Part shown: piece by piece, positions 1 through 8,948 of the stretch
How the letters are laid out: each line of letters opens with the position of its first letter
How positions within the stretch are numbered: the stretch's first letter is position 1
Origin: Bacteroidota bacterium
GTDB lineage: Bacteria > Bacteroidota > Ignavibacteria > UBA10030 > UBA8401
Assembly (NCBI GenBank): GCA_027622375.1
Contig: JAQCAB010000008.1
Span: forward strand, 1 to 64,000
Reading direction: 5' to 3'
DNA: 64,000 nt
Program-made: the position numbers and the translations under genes
Notes under the pieces: model-generated
The model's input: only the letters and a program-made list of their open reading frames with translations
What the model was told of the DNA's origin: nothing
The model's database searches: none

Positions 1-824
1 GGCGTTGGTCCTTTTTGAAGTTGAATCCACGAAATTAAATTTTTGTTCAAATCTAAATAATTTAATACGGAATAATATCGAGGTAATTTTGCTTCAATTC
101 TGTTTGTATAGTTTTTAACATTTTCAGGGTTAATTAAATTTATATTTGCAGTATTGAAAGATTCACCCATTAAAAACATATTTTGGAATATTTTTAAATC
201 AACAAAACAAAATATATCATCATACTCAGCCATCCCCGATTCGTAAATTACTGAAATTTTAAAATTGTGATTTTTATATTCTACTATATCAAGATTTTGA
301 TGCAAAGTCAAAATATTTATCTCATCTCCTAATTTTAAATTTAATTTTCGCTGAAGTTTTTTGCCAATAATAATTTCAGGAAGATTGTTTTTTAAATTTT
401 GTTCTGATTTAAATTCTTCCAATTTGTAGCGATCCAAAATATTTTTTAAATAATCTGGTTCAACTCCTTTCAAAATAACTCCTTCAGCATCATTATTATT
501 TGTTAAAATAGCTTCACTCTCTGCTTCGTAATAAATTGATTTGATTTCATTTTTAATTGGATCAATTGCTTTTAAAATTACACTTTTATCTTTAAGAGTT
601 TTATTCTCATAAAGTTGAATTTTAATGTGTGAAGAAAATTTTTGAATTTTAGTAATAATCTCATTTTCAAATCCATTTAAAATCGTAATTGTAAGTAAAA
701 GTGCGAACACACCAAGTGAAACACTTAAAATCGCAAATAGAGATTGAAACGAAATATTTTTATGTTTTTTATTCGGATCAGTAAATAATAAATATCGTAA
801 AGCAATTTTTAATAATAGCTTCAT
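1..824 (-). CDS. LolC/LolE-type ABC transporter permease (FtsX family), C-terminus outside window
   Basis: This gene is absent from the ORF track because it runs off the left edge; I translated it by hand. It starts at ATG 824 (MKLLLKIALRYLLFTDPNKK) and stays open for 274 codons. A membrane segment lies at about residues 28-50 (SLFAILSVSLGVFALLLTIT), followed by a MacB-like periplasmic domain. The visible part ends in NLISWIQLQKGPTP, the usual sequence just before the second membrane helix of LolC/LolE. Known family role: inner-membrane permease that releases lipoproteins for transfer to the outer membrane. It starts 5 bases after the prfB stop, so it is probably the last visible gene of the same operon. 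The family is clear; LolC versus LolE cannot be told apart. Confidence 0.85.
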   Translation of the reverse strand, partial: MKLLLKIALRYLLFTDPNKKHKNISFQSLFAILSVSLGVFALLLTITILNGFENEIITKIQKFSSHIKIQLYENKTLKDKSVILKAIDPIKNEIKSIYYEAESEAILTNNNDAEGVILKGVEPDYLKNILDRYKLEEFKSEQNLKNNLPEIIIGKKLQRKLNLKLGDEINILTLHQNLDIVEYKNHNFKISVIYESGMAEYDDIFCFVDLKIFQNMFLMGESFNTANINLINPENVKNYTNRIEAKLPRYYSVLNYLDLNKNLISWIQLQKGPT

Positions 825-829
825 TAAAA

Positions 830-1931
830 TTATTTTTCACTAAACATCATTAAATATTTTGTAATAAATTTATCAATTGAACCATCCATCACTCCGTAAA
901 CATCTGAAGTTTCTTCATCAGTTCTATGATCTTTTACCATGTTGTAAGGATGAAAAACATACGAACGAATCTGACTTCCCCATTCGATTTTCTTTTTTGT
1001 TCCTTCAATAACTGCAATTCGCGCTTCCTCTTCCTCTTTTCTTTTTTGATATAATCTACTTTTGAGCATCTTCATTGCACGTTCACGATTTTGAAATTGT
1101 GATCGTTCTTCTTGACATGCAACTACAATCCCCGAAGGAACATGTCTTAAGCGAACTGCAGTTTCAACTTTATTTACATTTTGCCCTCCTTTTCCACCTG
1201 CGCGATAAGTATCCATTTCAACATCTGCTGGATTAATTTCAATCGCAACATCATCTTCAATTTCAGGATAAACAAAAACCGATGCAAAAGAAGTATGTCT
1301 TTTTTTATTTGCATCAAAGGGAGAAATGCGAACAAGTCTATGAACACCATTTTCTGCTTTTAAATAACCAAAAGCATATTCTCCCGAAACTTCAATTGTT
1401 GCACTTTTTATTCCTGCGCCATCACCATCTAATCTGTCCAAAAGTGAAACTTTAAATTTATGTTTTTCAGCATAGCGCAAATACATTCTCAATAACATAT
1501 CAGCCCAATCTTGAGATTCTGTGCCGCCAGCTCCTGAATGAATTTGCAATAGCGCATTTTTTGAATCATCAACACCACTTAACATATTTTTAAATTCCAA
1601 ATTATTAAGACTTGATTCGATTAATTTTAATTCAATATCAATTTCAGTTTGATATGACTCTGCACTTGATTCAACAGCCAATTCAATTAAAACATTTAAA
1701 TCATCAATTTTAGTTTTAATTTCATTCCAAGAATTTGACCATTGTTTTAGAGAATTTAATTCTTGAAGAACTTTTTGAGCAGAAATATTGTCGTTCCAAA
1801 AATTTGGAGCTTGAGAAGTTAATTCTAATTCTTGAATTCTTGTTGATTTTTTATCGAGATCAAAGAAACCTCCACAATTCAACTAATCTTTTATTTAATT
1901 TTTGAAGTTCTGTATTTTGTTGATCGAACAT
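830..1931 (-). CDS. prfB: Peptide chain release factor 2, expressed by programmed +1 frameshift
   Basis: RF2 ends translation at UGA and UAA. The GGQ hydrolysis motif ([12 protein letters not shown]) and the SPF stop-recognition tripeptide ([11 protein letters not shown]) are both present. The ORF track shows only the +1-frame part from an artificial TTG at 1882. The real start is ATG 1931, which shares one base with the aspS stop (TAATG). The zero frame reads [23 protein letters not shown] and meets an in-frame TGA at 1862-1860 inside TGGAGG-TTT-CTT-TGA-T. A +1 slip on CTT gives GAT CTC GAT (DLDKK) and continues to the stop. Total is 23 + 343 = 366 aa, the normal RF2 length. The Shine-Dalgarno-like AGG three bases before CTT matches the known autoregulatory site. 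Confidence 0.96.
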
Positions 1932-3697
1932 TATTTACTCCTCAAATGCAATTCGCGTAATTGTTCTTCTGTAACAAATGATGGAGCATCTTCCATAGAT
2001 GCAATTGCGCTTCTAGTCTTTGGAAATGCAATAACATCACGTATCGAATTTGCTCCAGCAAGCAACATTACAATTCTATCAAAACCAAAAGCAATTCCAC
2101 CATGCGGAGGCGCACCATATTTTAAAGCGTCAAGTAAAAATCCAAATTTTGATTTTGCCTCACCTTCAGTCATCCCCAATAATTTAAATATTTTTGATTG
2201 AAGTTTAGTGTTGTGGATTCTGATACTTCCACCACCAATTTCGTTTCCATTTAAAACTAAATCATATGCGCGCGCTCTAACTTTTTCCGGTGCAGTATCA
2301 AGTAGATTTTCATCTTCAGCATTTGGTGATGTAAATGGGTGATGAGCTGAATAATATCTTTTATCTTCGGTTGAATATTCAAATAATGGAAAGTCAGTTA
2401 TCCAAACTAATGAGTTTTCTTTTTCAGAAATTAAATTTAAGATTTTTGCTAATTCAATTCGGATTGCACCTAGAGTATAAAATATTTGTGGTGAATTGCC
2501 AGCAACAACTGCTAAAGCTTCTCCATTTTTTATTTTTGATGTTGATTCCAATTTTAATTTAAAATCATCCGTAAAATATTTTGAGGCCCCACCCTCAAAT
2601 TTATTTTCATTAAATTTTAGAAACACTAATCCTGTTGCTCCATTTTGTTTTGCAAATTCGGTTAGCTCATCTACTTTTTTTCTTGAAAAATTTGAAGCAT
2701 CAGGAATTACTATTCCAGCGATTTGCCCTTTATTATCAATGGTTTTATCGAATAACTCAAATCCAGAATTTAATGAAGTTTTTGTAATATTTATTATTTC
2801 AAGATTGAATCTCAAATCAGGTTTATCAGAACCAAATTTTTCAATTGCATCTTTGTATGCGATTCTGGCAAATGGTGTTTTAATTTTTACATTCTGTGTT
2901 TCCGCAAATATTTTTTGAATCATTTGTTCTGCATAAGTTTGAACAATTTCTTCAGTCGGGAAAGAAATCTCAACATCAATTTGAGTAAATTCAGGTTGGC
3001 GATCTGCTCTTAAATCTTCATCTCTAAAACATTTTGCAATTTGAAAATATTTATCAAAACCAGAAATCATACTTAATTGCTTATAAATTTGTGGAGATTG
3101 TGGAAGTGCATAAAATTTTCCTGGTTGAACTCTGCTCGGAACTAAATAATCTCTCGCCCCTTCGGGTGTACTTTTAGTTAAAATTGGAGTTTCAATTTCA
3201 TAAAATCCATTTTCTGAAAAATAATTCCGAACTATTTGATAAACTTTGTGTCTTAAAATAATATTTTTTTGAAGAAGAGGATTTCTCAAATCTAAATATC
3301 TATATTTTAATCTTAATTCCTCCGATACTTGATTTATTTCTGAATTTAAAAATGGAGGAGTTTCAGATTCATTTAAAATATTTATAGATTCAACAAGAAC
3401 ATCAATTTCTCCAGTTTTAAATTCTTTATTAATATTTTGCTCGATTCGTTTTACAACTTTACCAGAAATTGAAACAACAAATTCTTGTCTTAATTTTTTT
3501 GCAATTTTTAAATTCTCTTCACCCGATAATTCATTTATCACAACTTGTGTTTTTCCAAAAAGATCTCTGATAAAAATAAAAACAACTCCACCTAAGTCTC
3601 TCGGAGAATCAACCCAACCATTTAATGTTACTGTTTTACCAATATCATTTAATCGTAATTCACCGCAAGTATTTGTCCTTTGTTTAAAAACTTGCAT
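1931..3697 (-). CDS. aspS: Aspartate-tRNA ligase
   Basis: Charges tRNA-Asp with aspartate. It is a class II synthetase of bacterial type and normal length (588 aa). It has an N-terminal OB-fold anticodon-binding domain (about 1-105), motif 2 (CFRDEDLRADRQPEFTQID), a GAD-type insertion in the middle (about 290-400), and motif 3 near the end (GGIAFGFDRIVMLL). The ATG lies 6 bases after the trxA stop, and the stop overlaps the prfB start as TAATG. Whether it also charges tRNA-Asn cannot be judged here. Confidence 0.97.
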   Translation of the reverse strand: MQVFKQRTNTCGELRLNDIGKTVTLNGWVDSPRDLGGVVFIFIRDLFGKTQVVINELSGEENLKIAKKLRQEFVVSISGKVVKRIEQNINKEFKTGEIDVLVESINILNESETPPFLNSEINQVSEELRLKYRYLDLRNPLLQKNIILRHKVYQIVRNYFSENGFYEIETPILTKSTPEGARDYLVPSRVQPGKFYALPQSPQIYKQLSMISGFDKYFQIAKCFRDEDLRADRQPEFTQIDVEISFPTEEIVQTYAEQMIQKIFAETQNVKIKTPFARIAYKDAIEKFGSDKPDLRFNLEIINITKTSLNSGFELFDKTIDNKGQIAGIVIPDASNFSRKKVDELTEFAKQNGATGLVFLKFNENKFEGGASKYFTDDFKLKLESTSKIKNGEALAVVAGNSPQIFYTLGAIRIELAKILNLISEKENSLVWITDFPLFEYSTEDKRYYSAHHPFTSPNAEDENLLDTAPEKVRARAYDLVLNGNEIGGGSIRIHNTKLQSKIFKLLGMTEGEAKSKFGFLLDALKYGAPPHGGIAFGFDRIVMLLAGANSIRDVIAFPKTRSAIASMEDAPSFVTEEQLRELHLRSK

Positions 3698-3703
3698 TAG
3701 TTA

Positions 3704-4027
3704 TTAATTGGAAATGTGTTTAGTTAATAATTCAGTTAAATCCCCTTTACTTCGGACTCCAACTACTTGATCAACAACTTTTCCATTTTTAAATATTAAT
3801 AAAGTTGGAATACTTCTAATTCCAAATTGCATTGGCGTTGATGGATTTGCATCAACATCCATTTTACAAACTTTAACTCGATTAATAAATTCTAGATGTA
3901 ATTCCTCAATTGTCGGTGCAATCATTTTACATGGTCCGCACCATGAAGCCCAAAAATCAACAAGCACAGGTGTTTGTGAATTGATAACTTCGTTTGTAAA
4001 ATTTGCATCGTTTATTTCAATTGCCAT
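3704..4027 (-). CDS. trxA: Thioredoxin
   Basis: A 107-aa single-domain thioredoxin of standard length with the redox site WCGPC in VDFWASWCGPCKMIAP and the conserved cis-Pro (IRSIPTLLIF). It has no signal peptide, so it is cytoplasmic. Known role: general dithiol reductant. It sits between dnaE (17 bases upstream) and aspS (6 bases downstream) in a same-strand run. An AAAGGAG-like ribosome site (read from ctcctttt at 4037-4044) precedes the ATG. Confidence 0.96.
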   Translation of the reverse strand: MAIEINDANFTNEVINSQTPVLVDFWASWCGPCKMIAPTIEELHLEFINRVKVCKMDVDANPSTPMQFGIRSIPTLLIFKNGKVVDQVVGVRSKGDLTELLTKHISN

Positions 4028-4044
4028 AAATCATTTTCTCCTTT

Positions 4045-7000
4045 TTATTGACTTAATTTAACAGAATTTTCTCCCAAAATAGAATTTAGTTTTTCTAAAA
4101 GTGAATTATTTACTGTTAAATAAATTTTGTTTGAACGGTAAAATTTTGACTTTCCATTACCATTTGAAAGATTAAAAACACATTCAGCAGTTCCTTTATT
4201 CTGGATTAATAAATTATAAACTTCTTCAAGTGTTGCCGAATCATGTTTTGTATAATCAATTTTAATAAATATTTTCTTTGAATATAGTTCTGTAGCTTTT
4301 TCAATTGGAATAATAGATTCTGCAAACATTTTTATATTTCCTGAATCAATTTCACATTTTCCTTCAATAATTACAATTGTATCTTCAACAATTAATTCAC
4401 TATACCTTTTAAAAGTATCTGAAAATATTATACAATCAGCTTTACCAGAAATATCTTCTAAAGTTGCAAAAGCCATTTGTTTTCCCTTTTTATCAATTTT
4501 CTTTTTGATTGATGAAAATATTCCACCAATTTTTGCATTAAATGTTCTGTTAGAAATTGAGTCACCACAACGTACTGATGTAAAAAGTTTAAGTTCATTT
4601 TCAAATTTTAATAATGGATGGCCTGAAACATAAAAACCCAATACTTCTTTTTCTTTTGAAAGTTTTTCTCTTTCTTTCCATGGTGTTACTTTTGGTAAAG
4701 TTGGTTCTTGATCGTTCTTAGTTTTATCATCTGAAATAAATAAATTATCTTGACCAATTTTTTCGTGATGTTTAGAATCAGTTGCGGAAGAAATAATTTG
4801 TTCGGATGACAATATAAGTTGAGCGCGGTTTAAATTTATTGAATCAAAGCCACCAGCTAAAATTAAACTTTCAATTGTTTTTTTATTCATTGTTTTATAC
4901 TCAACTGAATAACAAAAATTATAAAGAGATTTAAATTTTCCTTTTTCACTTCTGGTTTTTATAATATTCTCAACAGCATTTGTTCCAACATTTTTTATTG
5001 CAGCAAGACCAAATCTGATTCCTTTTTGTGTAACTGTAAAATCAATGTTGCTTTCATTAACATCAGGTGGTAAAACATTAATCCCATTTTTTCTACAATC
5101 ATCAATCAATAAAACAATTTTATCAGTGTTCCCAATTTCTGTTGATAGTGCTGAAGCCATATATTCAGAATTATAATGGGCTTTTAGATATGCGGTCTGA
5201 TAAGCCAAAACAGAATATGCAACACTATGCGATTTATTAAATCCATAAGCAGCGAATTTTTCAATCAAATCAAAAATATTTACAGCCTGTGAGTTCGAAA
5301 TTTTTGATATCTCAATTGCTCCGGCAACAAATTCTACTTTTAATTCAGCCATCAACTTTTTATCTTTTTTTCCCATTGCGCGTCGCATAATATCAGCTTT
5401 TGCTAAAGTAAATCCGGCAATCTCATTTGCGATTTGCATAACTTGTTCCTGATAAACTATAATTCCGTAAGTTTCTTTTAAAACATGTTCAAGTTTTGGA
5501 TGGATATAATCGATTGGTTGAAAACCATTTTTGCGTTTTATAAAATCACCAATATTATCCATCGGGCCGGGACGATACAACGCATTCATTGCAACTAAAT
5601 CGCTAATTGTAGTTGGTTTTAGTTTACGCAACCATTCTTGCATTCCTGTGCTTTCAAACTGAAAAATTGCAACTGTATTTCCAACTTCAAAAAGTTTAAA
5701 AGTTTTTTCATCTTTTTCAGGAATATTATATAAATCGATTTCGATGTTGTGATATTTTTTTATTAAGTCTAAAGTTTTTTCAATTACTGATAAGGTTCTG
5801 AGTCCCAAAAAATCCATTTTTAATAATCCAGCTTCTTCCAGATCCTTCATAGAATATTGTGTCATCAAATCTGTAGATGGAGTTTTATAAAGTGGAACAA
5901 ATTTATCAAGTGAGTCTGGTGCAATAACAACTCCTGCAGCGTGAGTTGAAACATTTCTGCTCATTCCTTCAAGCAACATGGCTGCTTCTACAAGTAATTT
6001 ATTTTTTTCATCTTTACTTGTTTTAATTGCTTTTAATTCGGGAATTAACTCAAATGCTTCTGCTAGTGGCATTACTTTACCTTGTGTAACTGGAATTTGT
6101 TTTGTAATCCCTTCTACAAATGATAATGGTAATCCTAAAACTCTTCCAACATCTTTTAAAACAGCTCGTGATGATAAAGTTCCAAATGTAATTATTTGAG
6201 AAACACAATTTTCACCATATTTCTTTTTTACATAATCTATTACTTCATTTCTTCTTGTATCCGAAAAATCGATATCAATATCAGGCAAACTTATTCTTTC
6301 GGAGTTCAAAAATCTTTCAAAAAATAATCCATATTTAAGTGGGTCTATATTTGTAATTCCCAGCGCAAATGAAACGATACTTCCTGCAGCACTGCCTCGA
6401 CCGGGACCAACTAAAATTCCTTTTTCTCTTGCTGCAGAAATAAAATCAGCTACAATTAAAAAATAATCCGCAAATCCCATTTTTGAAATAACACTCAATT
6501 CATATTTTGCGCGAGTTTCAATTTCTTGAGTTAAAGTTGAATATCTTTTTGTCAATCCAACATTTGTAAGCTTAGCTAAATATTCATCCAAAATTTTTTC
6601 TTTTGCAGTTGACGGAATTACAAACTTTGGCATAAAGTTTTTATTGAAATCGAGCTTTAAATCACATTTTTCTGCAACCTCCAAAGTATTTTCAATTGCG
6701 TCAGGATGATTTTTAAAAATTTTAGACATCTCATCTGCGGTTTTAAAATAAATTTGATCAGTACCATATCGTAAAGTTTTATAATCAACTGGATTTGTAC
6801 TGGATGCATCGGGAATATTTAGCATAATATTATGACCGATTGCATGTTTTGAATTTATATAATGCACATCATTTGTTGCAATAAGTTTTATATCTAATTC
6901 TTTTGAAATTTTTGGGATGCCAGCCAAAACATTTGTTTCAATTTCATAATTGTGATCTTGAAGTTCCAAATAAAAATCATCACCAAAAACATCTTTATAC

Positions 7001-7527
7001 ATTTTTGCAACATCTTTTGCTTCATCATAATTATTATTTACAAGATGTGATGCAACAATTCCTCCCGCACAAGCTGATAAACAAACTATTCCTTCAGAAT
7101 ATTGTGATAGTAGTTGATAATCAATTCTCGGTTTGTAATAGAAACCTTCAATGTGTCCCAAAGTTGTAAGCTTGATCATATTTTTATAACCGATTTCATT
7201 TTTTGCAAGAAGCACAATGTGGTGATAAACATTTCGCCCAGTTTTACCGCCAGTTGGAGCAATAGTATCACATTGCGTTACCATTTGGCCTCGATCAAAA
7301 CGGCTTCCTTTAGTTACGATATAAAACTCGCAACCAATAATTGGTTTTATTTTTTTCTTTTTGGCTTTTTTATAAAATTCAAGCGCACCGAACATTACAC
7401 CATGATCAGTTAATGCAACAGCTGGCATATTATTTTCAACTGCTGCATTTATTAATGCGTCAACAGATGCAGCGCCATCTAATAGCGAGTAATGTGTGTG
7501 ACAATGTAGATGAATAAATTGAGACAT
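4045..7527 (-). CDS. dnaE: DNA polymerase III alpha subunit
   Basis: Main replicative polymerase subunit, 1160 aa. Order: PHP domain (about 1-240, with HCHTHYSLLDG and ALTDHG), palm with GPGRGSAAGSIVSF and the catalytic aspartates in LPDIDIDFSDTRR, fingers with YRPGPMDNI and YGIIVYQEQVMQIA, helix-hairpin-helix region, and a C-terminal OB fold (about 985-1060, AKIGGIFSSIKKKIDKKGKQ). Several PHP metal-ligand positions are kept, including NDVHY at the end of the PHP domain, so the PHP site could be active; that is inference. It starts 5 bases after the aldehyde dehydrogenase stop. Confidence 0.97.
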   Translation of the reverse strand: MSQFIHLHCHTHYSLLDGAASVDALINAAVENNMPAVALTDHGVMFGALEFYKKAKKKKIKPIIGCEFYIVTKGSRFDRGQMVTQCDTIAPTGGKTGRNVYHHIVLLAKNEIGYKNMIKLTTLGHIEGFYYKPRIDYQLLSQYSEGIVCLSACAGGIVASHLVNNNYDEAKDVAKMYKDVFGDDFYLELQDHNYEIETNVLAGIPKISKELDIKLIATNDVHYINSKHAIGHNIMLNIPDASSTNPVDYKTLRYGTDQIYFKTADEMSKIFKNHPDAIENTLEVAEKCDLKLDFNKNFMPKFVIPSTAKEKILDEYLAKLTNVGLTKRYSTLTQEIETRAKYELSVISKMGFADYFLIVADFISAAREKGILVGPGRGSAAGSIVSFALGITNIDPLKYGLFFERFLNSERISLPDIDIDFSDTRRNEVIDYVKKKYGENCVSQIITFGTLSSRAVLKDVGRVLGLPLSFVEGITKQIPVTQGKVMPLAEAFELIPELKAIKTSKDEKNKLLVEAAMLLEGMSRNVSTHAAGVVIAPDSLDKFVPLYKTPSTDLMTQYSMKDLEEAGLLKMDFLGLRTLSVIEKTLDLIKKYHNIEIDLYNIPEKDEKTFKLFEVGNTVAIFQFESTGMQEWLRKLKPTTISDLVAMNALYRPGPMDNIGDFIKRKNGFQPIDYIHPKLEHVLKETYGIIVYQEQVMQIANEIAGFTLAKADIMRRAMGKKDKKLMAELKVEFVAGAIEISKISNSQAVNIFDLIEKFAAYGFNKSHSVAYSVLAYQTAYLKAHYNSEYMASALSTEIGNTDKIVLLIDDCRKNGINVLPPDVNESNIDFTVTQKGIRFGLAAIKNVGTNAVENIIKTRSEKGKFKSLYNFCYSVEYKTMNKKTIESLILAGGFDSINLNRAQLILSSEQIISSATDSKHHEKIGQDNLFISDDKTKNDQEPTLPKVTPWKEREKLSKEKEVLGFYVSGHPLLKFENELKLFTSVRCGDSISNRTFNAKIGGIFSSIKKKIDKKGKQMAFATLEDISGKADCIIFSDTFKRYSELIVEDTIVIIEGKCEIDSGNIKMFAESIIPIEKATELYSKKIFIKIDYTKHDSATLEEVYNLLIQNKGTAECVFNLSNGNGKSKFYRSNKIYLTVNNSLLEKLNSILGENSVKLSQ

Positions 7528-7532
7528 TTTTT

Positions 7533-8948
7533 TTACATAATTAATAATTTCGGTTCAGTCATTTCTTCAATTGCATATTTTACTCCTTCACGACCAAAAC
7601 CAGATTGTTTAATACCACCATATGGCATTGTGTCGTTTCTGTATGAAGGAGCTTCATTCACAATTAACGCACCAACTTCTACATCATTACTGGCTTTCAT
7701 TATTGAAGCGTGGTTATTTGAAAATATTGATGCTTGTAATCCATATTTTGAATCGTTTACAAGTTGAATTGCTTCATCAATTGTTTTAAATTTTTTTAAA
7801 CAAACAACCGGCCCAAATACTTCTTCATTCCAAACTTTCATATTCGATTTTATATTTTCAAAAATGGTTGGCATAATAATTGAACCCTTTTTATTTCCAC
7901 CCCATAAAATATTTGCACCTTGTTTTTTTGCTTCCATAATCCAATTGTGAACTCGATCTGCTTCTGTAACTGATATCATCGGTCCGACAAAAGTATCTTC
8001 ATTTGCGGGACTTCCAATAATTAATTTTGAAGTTTCTTCAACAAACTTCATTGCAAATTCTGGATAAATATCCTCGTGAATTAAAATTCTTTGTAATTTT
8101 ATACAAACTTGTCCGGCATAAGCAAATGCGCTTTTAACAGATTTTAAAACTGCATCATCAATATCAGAAGTTTCATCAATTATGGAAGCAGCATTGCCAC
8201 CAAGTTCAAGAATATTTTTTTTATTTGAAGCAAGTTGACGAATCATCCATCCAACTTTTGCACTTCCTGTAAATGAAACAATTTTTACTCGATCATCTGT
8301 GATGAGCTTTTCTGCTAACTCGTTTGTGCATGGTAAAATATTTATTGTCTTTTCAGGAACTCCTGCTTCCAATAAAATTTCTCCCAAAACTAAAGCTGTC
8401 AATGGAGTTTGAGGAGCCGGTTTTATTATAAATGAATTCCCGCATGCAATTGCAGGCGCAATTTTATGCACAAGTAAATTTAAAGGATAATTATAAGGTG
8501 TAATTGAAAGGAGCACACCAATTGGGTGCCGAGTTAGAATTCCCTTTGAAACATTTGAATTTTGTACATTATCAAGTGGAATAACTTCTCCCTGAATTCT
8601 TTTTGCCTCTTCAGATGCAATTGTAAAAGTTGAAATTGCTCTTTGAACTTCCAAGTGAGCAAGTTTAATTGGTTTGCCAGCTTCAGCAGAAATTAAATTT
8701 GCTAAAAAATCTTTTTTATTTGTAATCCGTTTTGCAATATTTAAAAGTAATTCAGCACGATTGTAACTTGACATCGATTTCATAATTTGAAATGCCTCAA
8801 CTGCAAAATCAAGAGCTGAATTTATATCTTCTTGAGTTGCGAGAGAAGTAATCCCAACAGTTGAACCTGTATATGGATCAACTACAAAATGTTTATCATC
8901 ACTTGAAACATGTTTGCCACCAACCCAATATTTATAATGTTTACTCAT
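7533..8948 (-). CDS. NAD(P)-dependent aldehyde dehydrogenase
   Basis: A 471-aa aldehyde dehydrogenase superfamily member. It has the cofactor-binding loop VSFTGSAKVGW, the general-base glutamate in LELGGNAASI and the catalytic cysteine in AGQVCIKLQRI. The ending (YGGIKQSGFGREGVKYAIEEMTEPKLL) is typical of the lactaldehyde/glyceraldehyde or methylglyoxal-type branch. The substrate cannot be assigned. The start overlaps the proS stop by 8 bases and the gene leads directly into dnaE, so it is embedded in a housekeeping operon, perhaps as an aldehyde detoxification function. Confidence 0.92.
   Translation of the reverse strand: MSKHYKYWVGGKHVSSDDKHFVVDPYTGSTVGITSLATQEDINSALDFAVEAFQIMKSMSSYNRAELLLNIAKRITNKKDFLANLISAEAGKPIKLAHLEVQRAISTFTIASEEAKRIQGEVIPLDNVQNSNVSKGILTRHPIGVLLSITPYNYPLNLLVHKIAPAIACGNSFIIKPAPQTPLTALVLGEILLEAGVPEKTINILPCTNELAEKLITDDRVKIVSFTGSAKVGWMIRQLASNKKNILELGGNAASIIDETSDIDDAVLKSVKSAFAYAGQVCIKLQRILIHEDIYPEFAMKFVEETSKLIIGSPANEDTFVGPMISVTEADRVHNWIMEAKKQGANILWGGNKKGSIIMPTIFENIKSNMKVWNEEVFGPVVCLKKFKTIDEAIQLVNDSKYGLQASIFSNNHASIMKASNDVEVGALIVNEAPSYRNDTMPYGGIKQSGFGREGVKYAIEEMTEPKLLIM

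Noticed and set aside
830-1931. prfB as a pseudogene because of the internal TGA
   Set aside because: The TGA lies in a proper frameshift site and the joined product has normal length and motifs.
1902-2201. Plus-strand 99-aa ORF over the aspS end
   Set aside because: Shadow of aspS, no ribosome site, low-quality composition.
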